Positions 1 to 6,540 of a stretch of 16,229 nt of DNA are shown piece by piece (position 1 is the stretch's first letter; each line of letters begins with the position of its first letter). This DNA comes from Lutibacter sp. UBA4458 (GTDB lineage Bacteria > Bacteroidota > Bacteroidia > Flavobacteriales > Flavobacteriaceae), in the NCBI GenBank assembly GCA_002390165.1, contig DGOU01000207.1, positions 4,139 to 20,367 of the forward strand, in the 5' to 3' direction. The notes beneath the pieces are model-generated. The model searched no databases, was not told where the DNA came from, and saw nothing but the letters and a program-made list of their open reading frames with translations. A program made the position numbers and the translations under genes.

Positions 1-1068
1 AATTTTGGAGATACTCCTTTTGAATATGTGGAAGTAAACACTTCTAAATTAATAGATTTTAAAGATACCAACCATGCTTTTTTTATTATTTATGGTAAAC
101 AATTAAACAAATTATACTATCAAATAGGATTAAGAGCAGAATTTTTAAACTATAAAATTAATTATGCCTACTTAAATACCACTCAAAATAAAAAATACAA
201 TAATTTATTTCCAGATTTTGTTATGGATTATAGTTTTTCGGACACTAAAAGTTTAAGCTTAAGTTATAGTAAAACCTACTATTTACCTGGTTATTATGAA
301 TTACAACCATTTGAACAAAAACTTAGTGAAACCATAACCTACAAAGGTAATGAAGATTTAAACCCAATTTATTTGAATAATTTTCAAATGGCATATAATT
401 ATATTGGTAAAAAAATATCTTTATATTCTAGAATACATTATACCATTTATACCGATTATTGGCAATATGTAACTTATGAAACCGGAGAGCAAGTTAATGG
501 GCTTAACAAATTAATTACTAAGCCAATTAATTTAGGTAAATTAAATTATGCTGCAGCAATTTTTACAGCAATTTACAAACCATCTAAAATAATTAGTTTT
601 ACCGCAAATACAACCATTGCTAATTTTGATCAATCTGGAGTATTCCAAATTGTAAACTCTGCTAATAAAACCATTACGCAAGATTTTAATAGTAACAACA
701 CCAATGTTGATTTTAGTTTACTAACTAAAATTAGCATACCAAATTGGTTTAGTGTTCAAACTAATGTTAAACACTATTTAAAATCAAAAGGTCCAGTTTC
801 TACAAGACAAGCTTATACCTATGCTAATTTTGCTATTAGTAAAGATATTTTTGATAAAAATGCTACAATTAGTATAACCTCAGATGATATTTTTAATTCC
901 AGTAGATTAAAACGAACTAGATTTGATACAAATTATATTTCTGATGTTTATAGTAGAAATCAATACCCAACTATTTTAGCTTCGTTTACCTATAGATTTA
1001 ACCAACGTAAACAAGATAGAAAAGTAAACTTCAATAAAAAGGAAGACGATATAAAAATAAAATTTTAA
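1..1068 (+). CDS. TonB-dependent receptor-like outer-membrane beta-barrel protein, 3' part only
   Basis: This is the C-terminal 355 codons of a large outer-membrane barrel protein. The reading frame is open to the first base, so the GTG at 28 is not a real start and the signal peptide, N-terminal domain and plug lie outside the window. Alternating aromatic/polar beta-strand patterns run throughout. The end (S-F-T-Y-R-F-N-Q) is the same terminal strand signature as in the complete barrel gene at 1546-3996. The two also share the pattern S-K-D-[IL]-F...A-T-[IL]-S...D-[IL]-F-N-S just before the end, so they are paralogs of the OMP_b-brl_3 type. A basic/acidic tail of about 20 residues follows the last strand. 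The family is related to TonB-dependent transporters, but many members have no known substrate. Nothing here identifies the ligand. Confidence 0.85.
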   Translation, partial: NFGDTPFEYVEVNTSKLIDFKDTNHAFFIIYGKQLNKLYYQIGLRAEFLNYKINYAYLNTTQNKKYNNLFPDFVMDYSFSDTKSLSLSYSKTYYLPGYYELQPFEQKLSETITYKGNEDLNPIYLNNFQMAYNYIGKKISLYSRIHYTIYTDYWQYVTYETGEQVNGLNKLITKPINLGKLNYAAAIFTAIYKPSKIISFTANTTIANFDQSGVFQIVNSANKTITQDFNSNNTNVDFSLLTKISIPNWFSVQTNVKHYLKSKGPVSTRQAYTYANFAISKDIFDKNATISITSDDIFNSSRLKRTRFDTNYISDVYSRNQYPTILASFTYRFNQRKQDRKVNFNKKEDDIKIKF

Positions 1069-1072
1069 TCGT

Positions 1073-1080
1073 TATTTTTG
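1073..1080 (+). promoter_or_regulatory. -10 element (TAnnTTTG) for the arsC-like gene
   Basis: TATTTTTG matches the Bacteroidota -10 consensus TAnnTTTG and ends 14 nt before the ATG at 1095. It sits in the 26-bp gap after the barrel gene. No TTG was found at the expected -33 distance. It may give the reductase its own start in addition to read-through from the barrel gene. Confidence 0.45.
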
Positions 1081-1094
1081 CCAAAACATTTTTT

Positions 1095-1433
1095 ATGAAA
1101 ATATATCACAATCCACGTTGCAGTAAAAGTCGCCAAGGGTTAGCAATTTTAGAAGAATCTAATAATCCTTTTGAAGTTATAAAATATTTAGATAAACCAT
1201 TTGAACAAAAAGAGTTAACGGAACTAATTAAATTATTAGGAATAAAACCTATGGATTTAGTTCGAAAAAATGAAGCAATTTGGAAAGAAAAGTATAAAGG
1301 CAAAACTTTATCCGATTTAGAAATTATTTTGGCAATGGTTAACCATCCAAAACTTATTGAACGCCCAATTGTAGTAAATAAAGGAAAAGCAGTTATTGGC
1401 AGACCGCCGGAAATAATTAAAACTATTCTTTAA
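1095..1433 (+). CDS. arsC: ArsC/Spx-family thioredoxin-fold reductase (arsenate reductase, glutaredoxin type)
   Basis: A 112-residue protein of the ArsC family (thioredoxin fold). It has the N-terminal motif H-N-P-R-C-S-K-S-R with the catalytic-type cysteine at residue 9. Arginines at 57, 90 and 103 fit the three substrate-binding arginines of E. coli ArsC (Cys12, Arg60, Arg94, Arg107). The length matches the short 110-118-residue branch, shorter than E. coli ArsC (141). Family chemistry is reduction of arsenate to arsenite with glutathione/glutaredoxin. Short single-cysteine members may have other, poorly known redox roles. There is no arsR, arsenite pump or second ars gene nearby, so a dedicated arsenic operon is not supported. 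The gene lies between two paralogous barrel genes. The ATG at 1095 gives the standard beta-strand start of the family. Confidence 0.8.
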   Translation: MKIYHNPRCSKSRQGLAILEESNNPFEVIKYLDKPFEQKELTELIKLLGIKPMDLVRKNEAIWKEKYKGKTLSDLEIILAMVNHPKLIERPIVVNKGKAVIGRPPEIIKTIL

Positions 1434-1460
1434 AATCTTCATCCTAATTTTAATTAATAT

Positions 1461-1486
1461 TTAACAAGCGTTAACACTCATTAACG
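1461..1486 (+). promoter_or_regulatory. Three phased TTAAC boxes upstream of the barrel gene
   Basis: TTAAC occurs at 1461, 1471 and 1481, exactly 10 bp apart (TTAACA, TTAACA, TTAACG). The last two also form an inverted repeat, CGTTAA-CACTCA-TTAACG (1469-1486). The third box ends 21 bp before the -10 element at 1508, where a -33 TTG would normally lie, and no TTG is present. Direct repeats at one helical turn next to a weak -33 resemble activator sites of OmpR/PhoB-type response regulators. The protein that binds here is unknown. Confidence 0.45.
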
Positions 1487-1507
1487 TTTATCCATTTTTG
1501 TAATGCA

Positions 1508-1515
1508 TATATTTG
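1508..1515 (+). promoter_or_regulatory. -10 element (TAnnTTTG) for the complete barrel gene
   Basis: TATATTTG is a perfect TAnnTTTG match, ending 30 nt before the ATG at 1546. A TTG triplet inside it (1513) is in frame with the gene. Because it is part of the promoter it cannot be the translation start, which decides for the ATG at 1546. Confidence 0.65.
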
Positions 1516-1545
1516 CAACAAAATAAAGTTACACTATCCTTTTAT

Positions 1546-3996
1546 ATGAAAAAAATTATACTTTTAGCATTAAGTATCATCTCTTTTGTTTCCATTGAAG
1601 CTCAAAATAATCCAAATTCAAAAATAATTATCACCGGAAAAATTTTAGATAATGAAACTAAGCAACCATTAGAATATGCAACTATAGTGTTAACGCCACT
1701 AAATGGAAAAAATATAACTGGTGGTTTAACAAATGCCCAAGGTAATTTTACAATTACAGTAAAAAAAGGAAATTATAATATTTCGGTAGAATTTATTTCC
1801 TTTAAATCCAAAAAAATTAATAATTCATCCTTACTAAAAAATACTAATTTAGGAAGTATATTTTTAAAGGCAGATGCTCAGGCATTGGATGAAGTAGAAA
1901 TTATTGCTGAAAAAAGCACAGTTGAAATTCATTTAGATAAAAAAATATATAATGTTGGTAAGGACATGACGGTTAAAGGAGGAACAGCGTCAGATGTTTT
2001 AGACAATGTACCTTCTGTAGATGTAGATGTGGAAGGAAATGTAAGTTTACGAGGAAATGATAATGTTAGAATTTTAGTAAACGGAAAACCATCAGGCTTA
2101 GTTGGATTAAGTGGCACAGATGCTTTAAGACAGCTTCCGGCAGATGCAATTCAAAAAGTTGAAGTTATAACAAGTCCATCTGCTCGTTATGATGCCGAAG
2201 GTACAGCCGGAATATTAAATATTATTTTAAGAAAAGGAAAAGCTCTTGGCTTTAATGGATCCTTAACAGCAACAGCTGGAAATCCAGATAACTTAGGAGG
2301 TTCTGCAAACCTAAATTTAAGATCAAAAAAATTAAATATTTTTTCAAATATTGGTTATAACTACAGAAAAGCTCCAGGAAATTCAAATAATTACACTACT
2401 TATTTTGATGAATTTAAAACCGTTTTAAGCGCTAAAGAAGAAAATAAATGGTACGACAGAAAAAGAAATAGTTTTAATTCTAGATTTGGAATGGAGTATT
2501 ATTTAACTAAAAAAAGCACCATTACAGGGTCGGTTTTATACAATGAATCCAATGGTTTAGATTATTCAACCAATACAAGTAATGAATTTAATAATATTGA
2601 TGCATTAACCAAAACAAATGATAGAATTGAAAAAGAGAAAGAAAATAATAAAACCACAGAATATTCTTTAAACTTTACACAAGATTTCAAAAAAAGTGGC
2701 CATAAATTAACTTTTGATTTTCAGTATGATAACACTAATCGAAATAGTTATGCCGATATAACCGATTCAGATATATTTCCTACCCAAACCATAAATAATC
2801 CTGAAAGGAATTCAACCTTGCTAAAATCAAATACCTATTTAATTAAAAGTGATTATGTATTACCCTTTGGTAAAAATTCTCAATTTGAATTTGGATTTAA
2901 GTTTGACTTAAACAAATTAAATTCAGATTATTTAGTAGAAGATTTTGATGAAAACACTGCTAGTTATTATAATAATACCAACTTTTCAAACAACTTAAAG
3001 TTTGAGCAAAATATTTATGCTGTATATTCTCAATATGGCAAGAAAATAAATAAATTTTCTTATTTACTAGGTTTACGAATGGAAACCACAGATAGAAAAA
3101 TCAACTTGATTCAAACCAATGAAATTGATAACAAAAATTTTACAGAGTTTTTTCCTACTATTAATTTAGGGTTTGAATTTAATGATTCTGAAAGCCTAAC
3201 TTTAGGATTTAATAGAAGATTACGCAGACCAAGACATTGGTTTTTAAATCCGTTTGAAACACGAACCAGTGAAACGTATATTAGAAAAGGAAATATTGCT
3301 CTAGATCCAACTTATACCAACGCATTAGATTTAGGTTATTTAAAAAAATGGAATAAATTCACTTTAAATTCTTCTGTTTATTATCAGCACTCCATAAATA
3401 ATTTTGAATTTGCTCAAAGAGAAGAAACAAGAATTATTGATGGAACACCAACCTTAGTAATTATTAGAAATCCTATTAATTTAAGCTCACAAAACAGATA
3501 TGGGTTTGAATTTACTGCCAATTATAATCCTTTTAAATGGTGGCGATTATCTAATAGTTTTAATTTTTACAGTTACCAAACTAAAGGAAATTATAATAAT
3601 ATAAGCTATAATGCTAATGATGTTAGCTGGTTTACTCGTTTTAACTCTAGAATTACCTTACCAGGCAAAATAGATTGGCAAACCCGTGCAATGTACAGAG
3701 GCCCTAGAGAAACCGCACAATCTAAAAGAGAAGGAATGTTTATGGTTAATTTAGCTTTTAGTAAAGATTTATTTAAAGATAAAGCCACCCTATCCTTTAA
3801 TGTTAGAGATTTATTTAACTCTCGAAAACGAAAATCAACAGATTATACACCAACCACAATTACTACTGGAGAATTTCAATGGAGAGAACGTCAAATATTA
3901 TTAAACTTCACGTACAGATTTAATCAAAAAAAGAAAAAAGGACGACCTCAAAAAGGCTATGATGGTGGCGGTGAAGATGAACAGTTTAAGGCATAA
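1546..3996 (+). CDS. TonB-dependent receptor family outer-membrane protein (CarboxypepD_reg + plug + beta-barrel)
   Basis: Complete protein of 816 residues from ATG 1546. Residues 1-19 are a typical signal peptide (M-K-K, hydrophobic core, cleavage near S-I-E-A|Q). Residues about 27-110 form a CarboxypepD_reg-like beta-sandwich (G-K-I-L-D...P-L-E-Y-A...N-F). Residues about 145-230 are a TonB-receptor plug (L-D-N-V-P-S-V, L-R-G-N, I-T-S-P-S-A-R-Y-D-A-E-G-T-A-G-I). The rest is an OMP_b-brl_3-type barrel ending in N-F-T-Y-R-F-N-Q, followed by a lysine-rich then Gly/Asp/Glu tail. It is predicted to sit in the outer membrane and use TonB energy for uptake, or to serve an envelope role; the ligand is unknown. 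No SusD partner is nearby, so it is not a standard polysaccharide-utilisation SusC pair. It is paralogous to the truncated gene at 1-1068. A 33-bp longer TTG start is rejected because it overlaps the promoter and precedes the signal peptide. Confidence 0.88.
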   Translation: MKKIILLALSIISFVSIEAQNNPNSKIIITGKILDNETKQPLEYATIVLTPLNGKNITGGLTNAQGNFTITVKKGNYNISVEFISFKSKKINNSSLLKNTNLGSIFLKADAQALDEVEIIAEKSTVEIHLDKKIYNVGKDMTVKGGTASDVLDNVPSVDVDVEGNVSLRGNDNVRILVNGKPSGLVGLSGTDALRQLPADAIQKVEVITSPSARYDAEGTAGILNIILRKGKALGFNGSLTATAGNPDNLGGSANLNLRSKKLNIFSNIGYNYRKAPGNSNNYTTYFDEFKTVLSAKEENKWYDRKRNSFNSRFGMEYYLTKKSTITGSVLYNESNGLDYSTNTSNEFNNIDALTKTNDRIEKEKENNKTTEYSLNFTQDFKKSGHKLTFDFQYDNTNRNSYADITDSDIFPTQTINNPERNSTLLKSNTYLIKSDYVLPFGKNSQFEFGFKFDLNKLNSDYLVEDFDENTASYYNNTNFSNNLKFEQNIYAVYSQYGKKINKFSYLLGLRMETTDRKINLIQTNEIDNKNFTEFFPTINLGFEFNDSESLTLGFNRRLRRPRHWFLNPFETRTSETYIRKGNIALDPTYTNALDLGYLKKWNKFTLNSSVYYQHSINNFEFAQREETRIIDGTPTLVIIRNPINLSSQNRYGFEFTANYNPFKWWRLSNSFNFYSYQTKGNYNNISYNANDVSWFTRFNSRITLPGKIDWQTRAMYRGPRETAQSKREGMFMVNLAFSKDLFKDKATLSFNVRDLFNSRKRKSTDYTPTTITTGEFQWRERQILLNFTYRFNQKKKKGRPQKGYDGGGEDEQFKA

Positions 3997-3997
3997 A

Positions 3998-4027
3998 AAA
4001 AAGAGGCAATTAAAATTGCCTCTTTTT
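3998..4027. terminator. Strong bidirectional intrinsic terminator
   Basis: A 14-bp stem has the core GAGGCAATT / AATTGCCTC, extended by five A-T pairs on each side, with a 2-nt centre (effectively a 4-nt loop). T-runs follow on both strands. It starts 2 nt after the barrel gene stop and lies 18 nt past the stop of the minus-strand small ORF (4045-4206), so it can end both convergent transcripts. Confidence 0.9.
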
Positions 4028-4044
4028 ATATATCTAAATATAAT

Positions 4045-4206
4045 TTATTCCTTTTTTTTACCTTCTTTTCTATATTTAATAATTTCCTTAATGTTACCAT
4101 ATAACCAATAAGGAACTACAAATGACAATAAAAATAACATTAACCAAAATCCCATTGTAAAAATGGATAAGAAAATTAAAAAACCTGAAAACTGAGATAA
4201 ATCCAT
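4045..4206 (-). CDS. Small single-pass membrane protein, 53 aa (hypothetical)
   Basis: A minus-strand ORF of 53 codons, ATG at 4206 to TAA at 4045-4047. It is shorter than common gene-calling limits. The start is M-D-L-S-Q-F-S-G-F, followed by a long hydrophobic stretch (about residues 8-36: Phe/Leu/Ile/Met with P-Y-W-L-Y at the end). The rest is a short cytoplasmic-type tail, strongly basic (I-K-Y-R-K-E-G-K-K-K-E). This positive end suggests a membrane anchor with its C-terminus inside. Two things support a real gene: a promoter with both -33 TTG and -10 TAGTTTTG at ideal 19-nt spacing just upstream, and a terminator just downstream. I do not recognise the family. It lies divergently next to fumC and convergent to the barrel gene. 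No function is proposed. Confidence 0.7.
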   Translation of the reverse strand: MDLSQFSGFLIFLSIFTMGFWLMLFLLSFVVPYWLYGNIKEIIKYRKEGKKKE

Positions 4207-4236
4207 ATTAAATTGTCTAATTGTTATAATTAATCA

Positions 4237-4266
4237 CAAAACTACTATTTATTTTTAAATTCACAA
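4237..4266 (-). promoter_or_regulatory. Promoter of the 53-aa membrane ORF (TTG-N19-TAGTTTTG)
   Basis: On the minus strand, TTG (4266-4264) is followed by a 19-nt spacer and TAGTTTTG (4244-4237). This is a full match to the Bacteroidota -33/-7 consensus. A- and T-runs lie directly upstream (4267-4284), resembling an UP-like element. The ATG at 4206 is about 30 nt downstream of the -10 element. Confidence 0.65.
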
Positions 4267-4356
4267 TATTTTTTTATTTTTTTTAATGCGTTACATATCT
4301 TACAAATAGATTTAAAAAAAATAAGTAATTTTAAAGAAGTTAAAAGTCACTTTTTG

Positions 4357-4364
4357 TAACTTTG
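4357..4364 (+). promoter_or_regulatory. -10 element (TAnnTTTG) for fumC
   Basis: TAACTTTG matches TAnnTTTG and lies 65 nt upstream of the fumC ATG, implying a 5' leader of roughly 55-60 nt without a Shine-Dalgarno sequence. No TTG was found at the -33 distance. Confidence 0.5.
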
Positions 4365-4429
4365 AGCAACATTATTACTACCTCTAAAATATTTAACAAA
4401 TTAAAATTTAATCATTATAATATTTTATT

Positions 4430-5827
4430 ATGAAATACAGAATTGAGAAAGACACTATGGGTGAAGTTAAAGTTCCTGCAGACAAATATTGGGGAGCTCA
4501 AACAGAACGATCAAAAAACAACTTTAAAATTGGTCCAAGTGCATCTATGCCACAAGAAATTATTGAAGGATTTGCTTATTTAAAAAAAGCTGCTGCACAT
4601 GCTAACTGCGAATTAGGTGTTTTAGCAAATGAAAAAAGAGATTTAATATCTAAAGTTTGTGATGAAATTTTAGATGGAAAAATGTACAATCAATTTCCTT
4701 TAGTAATCTGGCAAACCGGTTCAGGTACACAAAGTAATATGAATGCCAATGAAGTTATTGCTAATCGTGCACAAGAACTTGCAGGAAGAGTTATTGGTGA
4801 AGGAGAAAAAGTTATTCAACCAAATGACGATGTAAACAAATCACAATCTAGTAACGATACTTTTCCAACAGGAATGCACATTGCTAGTTATAAAATGTTA
4901 ATAAAAACAACGATTCCTGGAATTGAAAAATTGCTAAAAACATTTGTTGCAAAATCTATTGAATTTAAAGATGTTGTTAAAATTGGAAGAACTCACCTAA
5001 TGGATGCAACACCGTTAACCGTTGGACAAGAATTTTCTGGTTATGCATCTCAATTAGACCACGGGTTAAGAGCTTTAAAAAATACATTACCACATTTAGC
5101 GGAATTAGCTTTAGGTGGAACTGCTGTTGGTACAGGATTAAATACCCCAAAAGGATATGATGTTTTAGTAGCCAAAAAAATTGCTGAATTTACAGGATTA
5201 CCTTTTGTAACTGCTGAAAATAAATATGAAGCATTAGCGGCACATGATGCTATTGTAGAAAGTCACGGCGCATTAAAACAATTAGCAGTTTCATTAAGTA
5301 AAATTGCACATGATATTCGTATGATGGCTTCTGGACCTCGTTCAGGTATTGGAGAATTAATTTTACCTGCAAATGAACCTGGAAGTTCTATTATGCCCGG
5401 AAAAGTAAATCCTACGCAAGTTGAAGCATTAACTATGGTTGCTGCTCAAGTAATGGGTAATGACGTTGCAATTACTGTTGGAGGCGTTCAAGGTCATTTT
5501 GAATTGAATGTATTTAAACCAGTAATGGCTGCTAACTTTTTACAATCTGCCCGCTTATTAGGCGATGCTTGTGTTAGTTTTAATGATAATTGTGCCGTAG
5601 GAATAAAAGTGAATACAGAACGAATTAATGAGTTATTAAATAATTCATTAATGTTAGTAACTGCTTTAAACCCTAAAATCGGCTATTATAAAGCAGCAGA
5701 AATTGCTAATACAGCACACGCTAACGGAACAACTTTAAAAGAAGAAGCTGTTAGATTAGGTTATGTAACAGCCGAACAATATGACGAATGGGTAAAACCT
5801 GAAGATATGTGCGGTACTTTAAAATAA
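4430..5827 (+). CDS. fumC: Class II fumarate hydratase (fumarase C)
   Basis: Converts fumarate and water to L-malate in the TCA cycle; cytoplasmic homotetramer in the family. The 465 residues match the normal size (E. coli FumC 467). All family signatures are seen: [10 protein letters not shown] (96-105), S-S-N-D-T-F-P-T (140-147), [10 protein letters not shown] (186-195) with the active-site His189, and the superfamily signature [11 protein letters not shown] (318-328) carrying the mobile-loop catalytic serine. The C-terminal part also matches fumarases. These features favour fumarase over aspartase or argininosuccinate lyase; the pair S-G-T-Q-S-N-M-N and H-L-M-D is fumarase-like. It is transcribed alone, with its own promoter and terminator. 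Nothing appears truncated. Confidence 0.96.
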   Translation: MKYRIEKDTMGEVKVPADKYWGAQTERSKNNFKIGPSASMPQEIIEGFAYLKKAAAHANCELGVLANEKRDLISKVCDEILDGKMYNQFPLVIWQTGSGTQSNMNANEVIANRAQELAGRVIGEGEKVIQPNDDVNKSQSSNDTFPTGMHIASYKMLIKTTIPGIEKLLKTFVAKSIEFKDVVKIGRTHLMDATPLTVGQEFSGYASQLDHGLRALKNTLPHLAELALGGTAVGTGLNTPKGYDVLVAKKIAEFTGLPFVTAENKYEALAAHDAIVESHGALKQLAVSLSKIAHDIRMMASGPRSGIGELILPANEPGSSIMPGKVNPTQVEALTMVAAQVMGNDVAITVGGVQGHFELNVFKPVMAANFLQSARLLGDACVSFNDNCAVGIKVNTERINELLNNSLMLVTALNPKIGYYKAAEIANTAHANGTTLKEEAVRLGYVTAEQYDEWVKPEDMCGTLK

Positions 5828-5843
5828 GAAGTTATTCTTATTT
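5822..5843 (+). terminator. First hairpin overlapping the fumC stop
   Basis: AAATAAGAA-GTTA-TTCTTATTT is a perfect 9-bp stem with a 4-nt loop that includes the fumC TAA. It has one G-C pair, so it is weak. It is not followed by a long T-run and may protect the 3' end or assist the next hairpin. Confidence 0.4.
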
Positions 5844-5848
5844 CTATA

Positions 5849-5880
5849 AAAAAAGCATTGAATAATTTCAATGCTTTTTT
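5849..5880. terminator. fumC intrinsic terminator, probably bidirectional
   Basis: GCATTGAA-TAAT-TTCAATGC, extended by six A-T pairs, gives a 14-bp stem with a 4-nt loop and T-runs on both strands. It is 21 nt past the fumC stop. It also lies 78 nt past the stop of the convergent lipoprotein gene and could end that transcript too. Confidence 0.88.
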
Positions 5881-5957
5881 ACTTAATTCGACTATAGTAT
5901 ATGTAAAAATATCTCTTAAAAAATGATTCTTTATTTTAATCAATTATTTATTTACAG

Positions 5958-6437
5958 TTATTTAGTTAAAATAAAGAAAGGGTCTTGATTTTCAGTCCAA
6001 TCCCAAATTTGTTCTCCATTTAACCAAATTTTTCTTTGTATTACAGCTCCTGTTGTTCTCTCATAAGAAGTTTCAATAGTATCTGTATCATTATCATTCC
6101 ATCTGATATAGGTAATAGGTTTCTCTTCTGTATCAGCTGTATTTTGAAAAATTCCTATTCTATATTCATTTTCATGTTTATAAATCATAAAATTTCTAGG
6201 ATTATCCATGTTTCCATCATAAACTTCTTGGGTTTCGCCGTTAACTACATAAAATAATTTTATTTTACTTTCATCAATATGATTTGGGTTATTAGGATCT
6301 AATAAATCCTCATTTAGTGAGTTAATAATTGAAAATTCCAAACCTACATCTAAATTAAAACCATTTTGTATTGGCTCGTCAGTTTTATTACAACTTATTA
6401 AGGTGATTAATAAGGTCATTAAGATTAAATTTTTCAT
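5958..6437 (-). CDS. Small lipoprotein of unknown function
   Basis: A 159-residue protein with a lipoprotein signal peptide: M-K-N-L, hydrophobic core, and lipobox L-I-S-C with the lipidated cysteine at residue 16. The mature part is acidic and rich in Asn/Asp near the start (D-P-N-N-P-N-H at about 47-53), then beta-rich with many Tyr/Trp residues (I-R-W-N-D-N-D-T-D-T, W-L-N-G-E-Q-I-W-D-W). No catalytic motif is evident. It resembles small hypothetical lipoproteins common in flavobacteria, but I cannot name a family. The residue after the cysteine is Asn, so the rules known for Bacteroidota surface export do not clearly decide its side of the membrane. It is transcribed alone, convergent to fumC. 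Its upstream region contains a run of 16 T that may affect expression. Confidence 0.82.
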   Translation of the reverse strand: MKNLILMTLLITLISCNKTDEPIQNGFNLDVGLEFSIINSLNEDLLDPNNPNHIDESKIKLFYVVNGETQEVYDGNMDNPRNFMIYKHENEYRIGIFQNTADTEEKPITYIRWNDNDTDTIETSYERTTGAVIQRKIWLNGEQIWDWTENQDPFFILTK

Positions 6438-6465
6438 TTGTATTTTTTTTAGATTAAATTTTTAT

Positions 6466-6473
6466 TAAAGGTA
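6466..6473 (-). promoter_or_regulatory. Candidate -10 element (TACCTTTA) for the lipoprotein gene
   Basis: It matches TAnnTTTG at 7 of 8 consensus-relevant positions and lies 28 nt upstream of the ATG. The T16 run directly abuts it, filling most of the spacer to where a -33 element would be (TTA at 6495-6493). Confidence 0.4.
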
Positions 6474-6488
6474 AAAAAAAAAAAAAAA
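6473..6488. repeat. 16-bp A/T homopolymer
   Basis: An uninterrupted run of 16 A on the plus strand (T on the minus strand) is the longest homopolymer in the window. It lies 36-51 nt upstream of the lipoprotein start and downstream of ackA. It overlaps both a candidate promoter spacer and the U-tract of a candidate ackA terminator. Confidence 0.95.
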
Positions 6489-6512
6489 TGAATAAATCTA
6501 TTTTTAATCATT
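6473..6512 (-). terminator. Candidate ackA terminator with long U-tract
   Basis: On the minus strand, AATGATTAAA-AATAGA-TTTATTCATT forms a 10-bp stem with a single T-T mismatch (6512-6487), followed at once by about 14 T. The stem has only one G-C pair, so the long U-tract must do much of the work. It starts 28 nt past the ackA stop. Confidence 0.5.
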
Positions 6513-6540
6513 AATTATTGGGCACTAATCACTTAGCTAA

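Noticed and set aside
28..30. GTG as start of the first barrel gene
   Set aside because: The frame stays open to position 1 and the protein lacks a signal peptide and plug, so the gene is cut by the window edge rather than starting here.
247..250. Loss of the Glu three residues after the third metal-binding His in HutI (Gln250)
   Set aside because: Gln at this position is also my recollection for proteobacterial HutI (H-A-E-Q-L), so it is probably a normal variant. Numbers given are residues of HutI, not bases.
1095..1433. Arsenic resistance operon
   Set aside because: No arsR, arsB/acr3 or second reductase is present; only a lone ArsC-family protein lies between barrel genes.
1513..1515. 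TTG start giving an 11-residue longer barrel protein
   Set aside because: The TTG is the last part of the -10 box TATATTTG, and the extra residues precede a normal signal peptide starting at ATG 1546.
5761..5943. Minus-strand reading frame across the fumC end and its terminator
   Set aside because: It runs through two hairpins and antisense to fumC; no promoter or family resemblance.
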